A stretch of DNA of 19,296 nucleotides, taken from positions 1 to 19,296 of the forward strand of contig JAHRVZ010000059.1 of NCBI GenBank assembly GCA_019090405.1. The letters are read 5' to 3'. Under the pieces are notes generated by a model that was given only the letters and a program-made list of their open reading frames with translations, was not told the origin of the DNA and ran no database searches. Made by a program: the position numbers and the translations under genes. This document shows, piece after piece, positions 1 to 7,627 of the stretch (position 1 is its first letter; each line of letters starts with the position of its first letter). This DNA comes from Paracoccaceae bacterium (GTDB lineage Bacteria > Pseudomonadota > Alphaproteobacteria > Rhodobacterales > Rhodobacteraceae).

Positions 1-183
1 CAAGGGCCGATATCTGAACTTGCGACCCGATTTGGGGTTCATCAGGCGATGATCCAGCAATGGAAGCGGGCTTTGCCCAAGGACGTGTCTGGCGTGTTTG
101 AAATCGACCGAAACCCGTATTTTCTTAGCTATTTTCATCTCTCTCTGGTTCCAAAATCACCAGGCAAAGCATTTACAAAATAA
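1..183 (+). pseudogene. IS3-family transposase OrfA fragment, cut by the window edge
   Basis: Frame 1 is open from the first base to a TAA at 181-183. Its first ~36 residues contain ISELATRFGVHQAMIQQWK followed by RALPKDVSGVFE. This matches the helix-turn-helix segment of IS3-group OrfA proteins, which typically read like 'VSELAAEYGVHPTMIHQWKKAL'. After about base 108 the similarity stops and the remaining ~24 residues resemble nothing I know. The OrfA coiled-coil tail and any OrfB are absent before the LacI gene begins on the other strand. I read it as a broken remnant rather than a working element. The upstream part lies outside the window, so its left end and terminal repeat cannot be judged. 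Confidence 0.7.
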
Positions 184-256
184 AGGCGCCTCACCCCGAG
201 ATCATCAAGGTAGTTGCGCTCTCGGATGGGATCACGCAGGCAAACATCCCGCAAGG

Positions 257-1279
257 TCAGACGGTTTTGGGTTGAGCACAGGAATTGCGTTCAATAAACG
301 AACTGGGCACCAGAAGACAGCGCGGCTCGCCAATCATGGATTGGTTAAGCCGCTGCAAAAGAAGTTCGCCACCCAAAGCTCCGACGGCTGAATAATCTTT
401 CTGAATTGCGGTGATGGCGGGAGTGACCAGCTGTGCCAACTCTGAATCGTATCCCGTAATCAGCGAAATATCCTCGGGCACTTTCAGACCTGACTCGCGT
501 ACCGCCCGCAGCACCCCAGGAAGCATCATGGTGCCCCCGGATATGATTGCCGTGGGCGGGTTATCGGACGCCAGCAGGGCATGGGTTTTTGCATAGGCAG
601 TCGAATCCCAGAAATCACTGCAAACCACCAACTCCTTCTCCCAGGACAGCCCCGCCAGCTTATGTGCTTTTTTGAACCCGGCAATGGAATCACGGGCCGG
701 ATGCACAACCGGGTTCCCCGCAAGAAGCGCGATACGGCGATGCCCCAATCCCAACAGATATTCGGTCGCCTGCACCAGTCCGCTGCAATGATCGACGATA
801 ACTGAATCAAATTCCGAGCCAAGTTTTCGATCCAGCAACACGATCGGAATATCAAGCTCTCGCAGAAGGGGCAGCACCGCAGTATCTTCTTCGTCACAGA
901 TTGTAAGCAGCAATCCATCGACCGACCGTTTGGAAAAAGCCTGAAGAATTATGCGCTCGGTTTCAGCGGAATCACTGTTGTTGGCCAGCATCAATGCATA
1001 GCCCGCCGGGCTGGTGAGCTGTTCGGCGCTTTTGACAAAATCGGCCATCACCGGTGTCTTGAGGCTGCGCAACACACAGCCAATGGTACGCGTGGACCCG
1101 GTGCGCATGCTTTGCGCCATGGGGTTTGGCATATAGTTCAGCGCCTTGATTGCTTCTGTCACGCGGGCGCGTATCTCGGGTTTGACCGTGCTATAGCCGT
1201 TGATCACCCTCGATGCCGTCCCAAGAGAGACCGACGCCGCCTTGGCAACGTCACGGATTGTAGGCCGGTTGGGCGACAT
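257..1279 (-). CDS. LacI-family transcriptional regulator, probable repressor of the catabolic cluster
   Basis: A 340-aa protein with the full LacI/GalR layout. The N-terminal helix-turn-helix (residues ~7-27, TIRDVAKAASVSLGTASRVI) is followed by the hinge (~48-60, YMPNPMAQSMR) and a periplasmic-binding-protein-like effector domain to the end (IGCVLRSLKTP near 66, VDGLLLT, VPEDISLITGYDSE). Length is typical. The ATG at 1279 puts the HTH at the usual distance from the N terminus; an AAAGG lies about 12 bases upstream. It sits 106 bp downstream of the CoA-transferase gene in the same direction, so it could be co-transcribed and would then be autoregulated. The palindrome TGAAACGTTTCA, found at three promoters here, has the symmetric central-CpG form that LacI-family proteins bind, so this protein is its natural reader. 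The effector is unknown, possibly the transported acid or a CoA ester. Confidence 0.93.
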   Translation of the reverse strand: MSPNRPTIRDVAKAASVSLGTASRVINGYSTVKPEIRARVTEAIKALNYMPNPMAQSMRTGSTRTIGCVLRSLKTPVMADFVKSAEQLTSPAGYALMLANNSDSAETERIILQAFSKRSVDGLLLTICDEEDTAVLPLLRELDIPIVLLDRKLGSEFDSVIVDHCSGLVQATEYLLGLGHRRIALLAGNPVVHPARDSIAGFKKAHKLAGLSWEKELVVCSDFWDSTAYAKTHALLASDNPPTAIISGGTMMLPGVLRAVRESGLKVPEDISLITGYDSELAQLVTPAITAIQKDYSAVGALGGELLLQRLNQSMIGEPRCLLVPSSFIERNSCAQPKTV

Positions 1280-1385
1280 GATCCGGGTCTACCTTTCGTT
1301 CAGCGCAGTGTGGGTCAAGAAAATCGGCCTTTCATCGTCCTACCGCTGGGTTGTGCAGGCTCTGCGATCCTGCTTGGTGCCCGGT

Positions 1386-2510
1386 TCACGCAAATTCCGC
1401 CCGGACAGTATCCGTCGCGGCCCCAAGAACGGGTACAGCACCCACGGCAGAGACCTCGCCCGCGACCTTCAGGGGCGGGGCGACGATGCTGACCGGTCCT
1501 CGTTCCGAGCTCAGGTCGACCCTGCTCAGGGCGGGATGGTCAGGCATGTCCGAAATCTCGTTGATAAAACCGTAGGCGATGTCGGCCTTGCGCAGACGCG
1601 CCACCACGGTATCACGATCCAGACCGCTGAATGCCGCGGTTATCAGGTCGTTCAATGCGGCCCGGTTGCGGCTGCGGGCCGGGTTGTCTTTGTAATCGGG
1701 GTGGTCCTTTAACGACGCATCCTCAAGAACAGTCTCGCATAACCGTGCCCATTCACGCTGATTCTGGACAGCCAGCACAACCTGGCTGCCATCGCCGATT
1801 GCAAAGGCGCCATAAGGCGCAATCAGACCGTGGCTGAAACCGGTGCGCGGCGTGACCTTGCCGGTGGTCTCATAGGCGGCGACATACATTGCCACCCAAT
1901 CGGTCATGCTATCAAACAACGATATCGAAAGCCCTGCCCCCTGGCCGGTATTGCCGCGCGCCAGCAACGCCTTGAGGATGCCGGCATAGGCATTCGTGGC
2001 GCAGGCCAGATCGCAAACCGAAGCTCCGGCGCGACCCGGAGTCTCGGGCGTGCCGGAAACCGCAGCCAGCCCGCTTTCGGCCTGCACCAGCATATCATAG
2101 GCCTTCATTTCCCCATAATCGCCACCTTCGCCATAGCCGCTGATATCGCAGGTGATCAAACGCGGATTTCGGGCGCGCAACTCGTCCGAGCCAAACCCGG
2201 CACGGGCGGCGGCACCGGGTGCAAGGTTCTGAATGAACACATCAGCCTTGTCGATGATCCGGTGCAACAGCGCGGCGTCCTCGGGATTCTTGATGTCCAG
2301 TTCAACCGATTCCTTGCCCCGGTTCAGCCAAGAAAAGAAAATACTGGCCCCCTTCAGGTGATCGTCATAGGCCCGAGCAAAATCGCCGCCGGGGCGTTCG
2401 ATCTTGATCACTCGCGCGCCGGCCTCGGACAGTTGAGTGGCACAAAAGGGGGCGGCAACGGCCTGACCCATTTCGACAACGGTGACACCTTTCAGGGCTT
2501 CGCTGAGCAT
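1386..2510 (-). CDS. CaiB/BaiF (class III) CoA-transferase
   Basis: A 374-aa protein. The N terminus (LKGVTVVEMGQAVAAPFCATQL, then ARVIKIERPGGDFAR) is the standard class III opening. YDMLVQAESGL contains Asp139, aligned with the catalytic aspartate that forms the acyl-anhydride in formyl-CoA transferase. Members move CoA from a donor such as succinyl-CoA to a free carboxylate. The 'YDMLVQAESGL' form is common in transferases for dicarboxylates (citramalate, itaconate or mesaconate type), which is suggestive, not decisive. Length is slightly below the ~390-400 aa of many members but both lobes are present. It follows the ferredoxin oxidoreductase gene after 56 bp and probably shares its transcript and the operator at 6138-6153. 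Likely role here (inference): activating an imported acid to its CoA thioester. The start at 2510 lacks a strong Shine-Dalgarno. Confidence 0.9.
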   Translation of the reverse strand: MLSEALKGVTVVEMGQAVAAPFCATQLSEAGARVIKIERPGGDFARAYDDHLKGASIFFSWLNRGKESVELDIKNPEDAALLHRIIDKADVFIQNLAPGAAARAGFGSDELRARNPRLITCDISGYGEGGDYGEMKAYDMLVQAESGLAAVSGTPETPGRAGASVCDLACATNAYAGILKALLARGNTGQGAGLSISLFDSMTDWVAMYVAAYETTGKVTPRTGFSHGLIAPYGAFAIGDGSQVVLAVQNQREWARLCETVLEDASLKDHPDYKDNPARSRNRAALNDLITAAFSGLDRDTVVARLRKADIAYGFINEISDMPDHPALSRVDLSSERGPVSIVAPPLKVAGEVSAVGAVPVLGAATDTVRAEFA

Positions 2511-2566
2511 TGATATTATTCTTTCATTCGATTGGTTTCATTTGTCCGCCTCATTGGGCGACCGGT

Positions 2567-5500
2567 TCATTCCGCGGCCTGAAGCGTTCCGCTTGTGCCG
2601 TAAAACTGCGCCAACAGTATCGCCTCTTTCTCCTGGGCCTGTTCCAGGTGGCGCGCCTTGATGTGGCCATAGCCGCGAATGCCTTCAGGGATCTTGGCGA
2701 TCTCGACAGCGAGGGTGTGGCGGTCCGGGGACAGATTGTCAATCAATCCCGTGATAACCTGCTCGTATTGACTGATTTGCAGGCGTTCCTGCCGACGTTC
2801 TTTGGTATAACCAAAGGGGTCGAATGCGGTGCCACGCAGTCTGCGTAACGGGCGCAGTACTTTCAGCGCCTTCAGCACCCATGGCCCGTAGTCACCTTTG
2901 ATCAGATTACCGGTTTCCGGATCGCTCCGCGAGATCAGCGGCGGGGCCAGATGAAACCGCAGATGATCAATGTCGCTGAACTGACTGGCCAACCGCTCCT
3001 GAAAACGCCCATCAGTGAATAGGCGGGCAACTTCGTATTCGTCCTTGTAGGCCATCAGTTTGTAAAGATAACGTGCAACAGCCTCGGCCATCGCGGTTTG
3101 CCCCGGAGTCTGCGCGTTTTCAGCATCCGCGACACGACGCACGAACGCTTCGTAACGTCGTGAATAGCCAGCGTTCTGATAGGCGGTCAGCTCTGCCACC
3201 CGGTTGGTAACGAGTGTCTCGAACCCCTCAGGCGGGGTCTCGGCCAGAGCACGCCCGGCAAGGCTCGGTGCGGCGGCATCTTCGACCGCCTTTTGGTCCT
3301 GAACCGCCAGACGACCCCATTTGAAGGCGCGGTGATTGTCTGCAACCGCCACGCCGTTCAGGGTAATCGCCTGCTCCATCGCCGTGCGACCCAGCGGAAT
3401 CAGGCCCAGCTGCCAGGCCATGCCCAAAACAAAGGTGTTGGCGGTCACGCTGTTGCCCATCAGCGCCGACGTGATTGCCGTTGCATTGAGGAAGGTGGCA
3501 TTCTCTGGTCCCAGAGCGTTGGCTATCATCTTGCGCATCCGCTTTGCGTCCATCTCCATGTCGGGCTGAGCGGTAAAGCCCGCGGTGGGGATCAGGTGAG
3601 TATTGACAACAGCACGCGTTTTGCCAAACCGCAGACGTTTTTGCACCCCTGCCCCGGCCGCCACCACCAGATCGCAGCCCAGCAGCACATCGGCGTTGCC
3701 AGTAGCAATGCGGATTGATTTCAGGTCTTCGGGGTTGGGGGCCAGGCGCACTTCGCTCATCACTTCGCCGTTCTTTTGCGACAGGCCCGTGAAATCAAGA
3801 ACGGACACGCCCTTGCCTTCGATATGGGCGGCCATGCCGACCAGAGCGCCGACCGTCAGCACCCCGGTACCACCTATGCCGCAGGCGACGATATCGACAG
3901 GCGCGTCAAGGGCCGGAATCTCTGGATCGACCAGCCTTTCAAACAGGCTATCGCTATTGGCGGCGGCACTTTCCTGTTTGCGCAGCCCTCCGCCATGCAC
4001 GGTGACAAAGGCCGGACAGAACCCGTTGACGCAGGAATAGTCCTTGTTGCAGGCGGACTGATCAATCACCCGCTTACGACCGGTTTCGGTTTCCAGCGGT
4101 GAAATGGCGACGCAGCTGGACACCACGCCGCAATCGCCGCAGCCTTCGCAGACCAGATCGTTGATGAACGCTCGCTTGGCCGGGTCCGGGAAGGTGCCGC
4201 GCTTGCGGCGGCGGCGCTTTTCTGCGGCGCAAGTCTGGTCATAGATCAGAATGGTGGTTCCGGGGGTTTCGCGCAATTCATCCTGAACCGCGATAAGTTC
4301 GCTTCGGTGATGGATGGTCACACCGGGTGGAAATCCTGCCGTACCGCCGTATTTCTCAGGCTCGTCGCTGGCAATGACAATGCGACTGGCGCCTTCAAAG
4401 TGGCACATATGGGCGATGCTTTGCACTGTCAGACCTTCGCCAAGGGTTTGCCCGCCGGTCATCGCCACCGCATCGTTGAACAGGATCTTGAAAGTGATGT
4501 TGACCTTGGCCGCGACCGTTGCCCGGATCGCCAGTGACCCGGAATGATGAAAGGTGCCATCACCAAGGTTTTGGAATACGTGGTCAATTTCACTAAATGG
4601 TGCCTCGCCGATCCAGGTGCAGCCCTCGCCGCCCATTTGAGTGAAAAACTCGACCCCCGACCCCGGAACCCACACAGCCATGGCGTGACATCCAACACCG
4701 CCAAAAACACGAGATCCCTTAGGAGCGCGCAGACCGCTGTTATGCGGGCAACCCGAGCAAAAGAACGGTATCCGCGTCAGGTCGGTATGTTCGGCGTTGG
4801 GCGCGGTTTCACGCGCCTCTATGCCGGCCAGACAGGCATCCAGGTCCGGCAGCCCCGGCAGGTCGGCAAACTGCCCGGCAAGAATACGGGCAATCATCGT
4901 CGGGTTGACCTCGCCGTGGGCCGGCACCATCCGGTTTCCCTGTTGATCCCGCTTGCCGACGACAATGGGCTGTTGCCCGACCGGTTGACGGTAGAGCAGC
5001 GCGGTCAGCTGATCCTCGATAAGCCCGTGCTTTTCCTCGATCACGATGATCTTTTCCAACCCTTCGGCAAATGCACGCGCGCCCTCAGGCTCTAACGGCC
5101 AGATCATGCCGACCTTATAAACCCTGATCCCCAACTGGGCAGCGGTCTTGTCGTCAATCCCCAGATATTCCAGCGCCTGACGCAGGTCGAGATAGGCTTT
5201 GCCAGCCGCCGCGATACCGATACGTGGCCGGGTCGGTTCGATTACCACCCGGTCGATCCTGTTGGCCCGCGCAAAGGCCAGCGCCGCTGGCAGACGGTGG
5301 TTGATCAGAATTTCTTCCATTTCAAAGCGGGTAACATCAGAGCGGATGTTCAGACCGCCAGGAGGCATGTCGACATCATCCGGTACAACGATGTTCACCC
5401 GGTCCGGGTCGACCACGATCGAGGCCGCGCTTTCCACCACCTCGGTCACCGCCTTGAACCCGACCCAAAGGCCGCTAAAACGGGACATGGCAAAGCCCAT

Positions 5501-6049
5501 CAGCCCGAAATCAAGGTAATCCTGCAGGTTGGCGGGATAGAGGATCGGAATATAGGACGCAATCAGCGCCTGATCGCTTTGATTGGCCAGACTGGACGAC
5601 AGCGCGCCATGGTCATCTCCGGCCACCACCAGCACGCCTCCATTTGCAGAGGTGCCCGCATGATTGGCGTGCTTGAACGCATCACCGCACCGGTCCAGCC
5701 CGGGGTTTTTGCCGTACCATATGCCAAACACGCCATCGTATTTTGCCTTTGGCGACAGGGCACCCTGCTGCGTGCCCCACAACGCGGTCGCGGCAAGGTC
5801 TTCGTTGATGCCGGTTTCAAACTTTATCTGGTTATCTTCCAGCACCTTCTGTGCCCGCCCCAGTTCCAGATCATAGGTCGCCACCGGAGAGCCGCGATAG
5901 CCCGAAACATACCCGGCAGTGTTCAAACCGGCGGCCAGATCGCGCTGACGTTGCATCAGCGGCAAGCGCACCAGCGCCTGAATGCCGGTGATATAAACAC
6001 GCCCCCGTTCCAGCGTGTATTTGTCGTTCAGTGACACGGAAATGTTCAT
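2567..6049 (-). CDS. Fused indolepyruvate ferredoxin oxidoreductase (2-oxoacid:acceptor oxidoreductase)
   Basis: An 1160-aa single-chain enzyme, the usual size of the fused proteobacterial IOR family. Order: N-terminal pyruvate-oxidoreductase-like domain (YRGSP near 51; NEDLAATALWGTQQ near 82), thiamine-diphosphate domain (CSGCPHNSGL 431-440; GDGTFHHSG 496-504; FNDAVAMTGGQ 524-534), a cysteine-rich iron-sulfur stretch (C634, C637, C640, C646, C667, C673, C678) and a gamma domain beginning with GIGGTGV at 724-730. The family oxidatively decarboxylates aryl- or branched-chain 2-oxoacids to acyl-CoA, passing electrons to ferredoxin. No ferredoxin or electron-transfer gene is adjacent, so the acceptor is unknown. 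It is first in its transcript, ahead of the CoA-transferase, and is divergent from MmgE/PrpD with an operator between. Its substrate may be a 2-oxoacid formed or imported in this pathway (inference). No reading-frame damage seen. Confidence 0.93.
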   Translation of the reverse strand: MNISVSLNDKYTLERGRVYITGIQALVRLPLMQRQRDLAAGLNTAGYVSGYRGSPVATYDLELGRAQKVLEDNQIKFETGINEDLAATALWGTQQGALSPKAKYDGVFGIWYGKNPGLDRCGDAFKHANHAGTSANGGVLVVAGDDHGALSSSLANQSDQALIASYIPILYPANLQDYLDFGLMGFAMSRFSGLWVGFKAVTEVVESAASIVVDPDRVNIVVPDDVDMPPGGLNIRSDVTRFEMEEILINHRLPAALAFARANRIDRVVIEPTRPRIGIAAAGKAYLDLRQALEYLGIDDKTAAQLGIRVYKVGMIWPLEPEGARAFAEGLEKIIVIEEKHGLIEDQLTALLYRQPVGQQPIVVGKRDQQGNRMVPAHGEVNPTMIARILAGQFADLPGLPDLDACLAGIEARETAPNAEHTDLTRIPFFCSGCPHNSGLRAPKGSRVFGGVGCHAMAVWVPGSGVEFFTQMGGEGCTWIGEAPFSEIDHVFQNLGDGTFHHSGSLAIRATVAAKVNITFKILFNDAVAMTGGQTLGEGLTVQSIAHMCHFEGASRIVIASDEPEKYGGTAGFPPGVTIHHRSELIAVQDELRETPGTTILIYDQTCAAEKRRRRKRGTFPDPAKRAFINDLVCEGCGDCGVVSSCVAISPLETETGRKRVIDQSACNKDYSCVNGFCPAFVTVHGGGLRKQESAAANSDSLFERLVDPEIPALDAPVDIVACGIGGTGVLTVGALVGMAAHIEGKGVSVLDFTGLSQKNGEVMSEVRLAPNPEDLKSIRIATGNADVLLGCDLVVAAGAGVQKRLRFGKTRAVVNTHLIPTAGFTAQPDMEMDAKRMRKMIANALGPENATFLNATAITSALMGNSVTANTFVLGMAWQLGLIPLGRTAMEQAITLNGVAVADNHRAFKWGRLAVQDQKAVEDAAAPSLAGRALAETPPEGFETLVTNRVAELTAYQNAGYSRRYEAFVRRVADAENAQTPGQTAMAEAVARYLYKLMAYKDEYEVARLFTDGRFQERLASQFSDIDHLRFHLAPPLISRSDPETGNLIKGDYGPWVLKALKVLRPLRRLRGTAFDPFGYTKERRQERLQISQYEQVITGLIDNLSPDRHTLAVEIAKIPEGIRGYGHIKARHLEQAQEKEAILLAQFYGTSGTLQAAE

Positions 6050-6133
6050 TGCGGACTTGGCCTCGGAAAACTGGAACTCGCCCGATTTCGATCTGCGAAC
6101 GGGCGGGTTCTGTATTGCTATTGGGACCTCACC

Positions 6134-6163
6134 ACTCTATGAAACGTTTCATAAATCTGTCAA
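6134..6163 (-). promoter_or_regulatory. Promoter of the oxidoreductase-CoA-transferase operon with embedded operator
   Basis: On the minus strand a perfect TTGACA (-35, 6163-6158) is followed after 18 bp by TAGAGT (-10, 6139-6134, four of six matches to TATAAT). The operator palindrome at 6138-6153 fills nearly all of the spacer, so a bound repressor would block RNA polymerase directly. The first gene starts about 85 bp downstream, at 6049. Confidence 0.5.
6138..6153. promoter_or_regulatory. LacI-type operator, site 1 (TATGAAACGTTTCATA)
   Basis: A perfect 16-bp palindrome between the divergent oxidoreductase (start 6049) and MmgE/PrpD (start 6196) genes. Its 12-bp core TGAAACGTTTCA recurs exactly at 9713-9724 and 13771-13782. 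Symmetry and the central CpG match known LacI-family operators such as those of PurR and CcpA. It lies in the spacer of the minus-strand promoter. It also overlaps a weak possible plus-strand promoter (TTGCTA 6115-6120, 17 bp, TATGAA 6138-6143). One bound dimer could therefore silence both directions. Confidence 0.8.
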
Positions 6164-6195
6164 GCTGAATGCCCGCACCCTCATGGAGAACTGAT

Positions 6196-7584
6196 ATGAC
6201 CACAGCCCTGACCCGTGAAATTGGCGCATTCATCTCTTCGGTTTCCTACAAAGATCTTCCACCAGAAGCAGCCGGAGTTGTGAAACTGGGCACGATTGAT
6301 GCCATCGGCACGATGATGCCGGGCCGGGCCGAACCGGTGGTCGATATCCTTGACGGGTGCTTTCGGGCTGGCAATGAACCTGCCGAGGCCCGCCTGTTCA
6401 TGAGCGATGAGAGGGTTTCTGCCCCGCTGGCGGCGCTGTTGAACGGCACGGCGATGCACGTTCTGGATTATGACGATGTGGCGCTTCCGTTGGGGGGGCA
6501 TCCGTCCACGGTTCTGGCCCCCGCGATCCTGGCGCAAGCCGATACGATGCCTGATGCAACCGGACAGGATGTGCTGCGCGCCTATGTGGTCGGCTACGAA
6601 GTCTGGGCCGAGCTTGCCCTGCGCGAGGCTGGTGCGCACCACCTGAAAGGCTGGCATCCAACGTCGGTTCTGGGGGTGATTGGTGCGGCGGCGGCCTGCG
6701 CGGCGCTGCGTGGGCTGGACGCCGAAACAGCGGCGCAGGCCGTGGGTATTGCGGCCTCTGAATCCTGCGGGTTGGCAGCCAACTTTGGCTCGATGACCAA
6801 AAGCTATCATGCCGGACGCGCGGCGCAATCGGGCCTGATGGCAGCGCGACTGGCAGAGGCCGGCATGACTGCCTCGGGCGACGTTCTGGAACATCCGCGC
6901 GGCTTGTTGTTTGCCCTGTCGCCCGAAGGCAGGATTGACACAGACACCCCCTGCGACCGGCTGGGACGGGATTGGCAGATCGTCAAACACCGGGTCGGGA
7001 TCAAGAAATACCCGATGTGTTATGCGGTGCACCGCGCGGTCGATGCGCTGCTTGACCTGCGCGCTGAAACGGCCGTCAAAGCGGCGGATGTGGCGGCGAT
7101 CCGGGTCGAAATTGGCACGACCCAAGCGGCGATTTTGCGCAATGCACGCCCGCAAACCGGGCTTGAGGCCAAGTTCTCTATCGAATTTGCAATGGCCTGC
7201 GGGTTGGTTGCCGGGCGGTCAGGACTGGCAGAACTGACGGACGAATTTGTCCAACGCCCTGAGGTTCAGCGCCTTATTGAAACGGTTCAAGTCGTTGAAA
7301 ACCCTGAAAAATCAGAGGTGAATGACGTGTTTTCACCCTATGATCAGGTGACACTGACACTGACCAATGGTGATGTCCTGAAAAGTGCCAAGGTCGAAAT
7401 GGCACGCGGCGACTGGGACTTGCCCCTGACCCGTGACGAACTGTGGACCAAGTTCGAGGACTGCCTGAGCGCGGGCGGCGTTGGTGGCAACCGCGCCCGC
7501 GCCCTGTTTGATGCGCTGGACGATATGGAGAACCTGCCCCGTGTGTCCAACCTGCCATCGCTGGGGTCTGAAACTGCGGCCTGA
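6196..7584 (+). CDS. MmgE/PrpD family protein (2-methylcitrate dehydratase / cis-aconitate decarboxylase superfamily)
   Basis: A 462-aa protein of normal family length. I chose the ATG at 6196 because GGAGAA sits 7 bp upstream; an in-frame ATG at 6169 has no such site. Visible family motifs: GTAMHVLDYDD (84-94), GGHPST (100-105), KGWHPTS (151-157), NFGSMTKSYHAGRAA (196-210), GIKKYPMCYAVH (268-279) and EAKFSIEFA. The Asp of LDYDD, H102, H154, K202 and K271 correspond by position to residues important in the cis-aconitate decarboxylase active site, so it looks catalytically competent. Family members dehydrate, isomerise or decarboxylate tri- and dicarboxylic acids, and many have unknown substrates. 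It is the only plus-strand gene in the catabolic block, sharing the operator region with the oxidoreductase operon. The last codons and stop fall inside a 13-bp tandem repeat. Confidence 0.92.
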   Translation: MTTALTREIGAFISSVSYKDLPPEAAGVVKLGTIDAIGTMMPGRAEPVVDILDGCFRAGNEPAEARLFMSDERVSAPLAALLNGTAMHVLDYDDVALPLGGHPSTVLAPAILAQADTMPDATGQDVLRAYVVGYEVWAELALREAGAHHLKGWHPTSVLGVIGAAAACAALRGLDAETAAQAVGIAASESCGLAANFGSMTKSYHAGRAAQSGLMAARLAEAGMTASGDVLEHPRGLLFALSPEGRIDTDTPCDRLGRDWQIVKHRVGIKKYPMCYAVHRAVDALLDLRAETAVKAADVAAIRVEIGTTQAAILRNARPQTGLEAKFSIEFAMACGLVAGRSGLAELTDEFVQRPEVQRLIETVQVVENPEKSEVNDVFSPYDQVTLTLTNGDVLKSAKVEMARGDWDLPLTRDELWTKFEDCLSAGGVGGNRARALFDALDDMENLPRVSNLPSLGSETAA

Positions 7585-7621
7585 AACTGCGGCCTGAAAC
7601 TGCGGCCTGAAACTGGGGTCT
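7561..7621. repeat. 13-bp tandem repeat over the MmgE/PrpD stop codon
   Basis: Unit 1 (7561-7573) is CTGGGGTCTGAAA. Units 2-4 (7574-7586, 7587-7599, 7600-7612) are identical CTGCGGCCTGAAA. A partial fifth (7613-7621) is CTGGGGTCT, the same as the start of unit 1. The MmgE/PrpD stop TGA (7582-7584) lies in unit 2. Units 3-5 fill nearly all of the 43-bp gap to the convergent enoyl-CoA hydratase stop at 7628. Confidence 0.95.
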
Positions 7622-7627
7622 AGTTGA

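Noticed and set aside
139..270. Minus-strand frame overlapping the LacI 3' end that reads LTLRDVCLRDPIRERNYLDD, gene-like at first sight
   Set aside because: No start codon with a ribosome site, only about 45 codons, and no family I can name. It could be a gene scrap, but I cannot support it.
5297..6034. A 245-codon plus-strand open frame opposite the oxidoreductase gene, and a similar 227-codon one at 1830-2513 opposite CaiB
   Set aside because: Both are shadows of well-recognised minus-strand genes with no motifs or ribosome sites of their own.
6181..7155. A 324-codon open frame antisense to the MmgE/PrpD gene
   Set aside because: It is a mirror of a GC-rich coding gene with low-complexity Arg/His composition. 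The opposite frame has all family motifs and a good ribosome site.
7278..7289. TGAAACGGTTCA, an 11 of 12 match to the LacI-type operator
   Set aside because: It lies deep inside the MmgE/PrpD coding region, has broken symmetry and no promoter context; chance is the simpler explanation.
7561..7621. Repeat array considered as a CRISPR
   Set aside because: The units are 13 bp, directly abutting and without spacers, and no cas genes are present; it is a simple tandem repeat.
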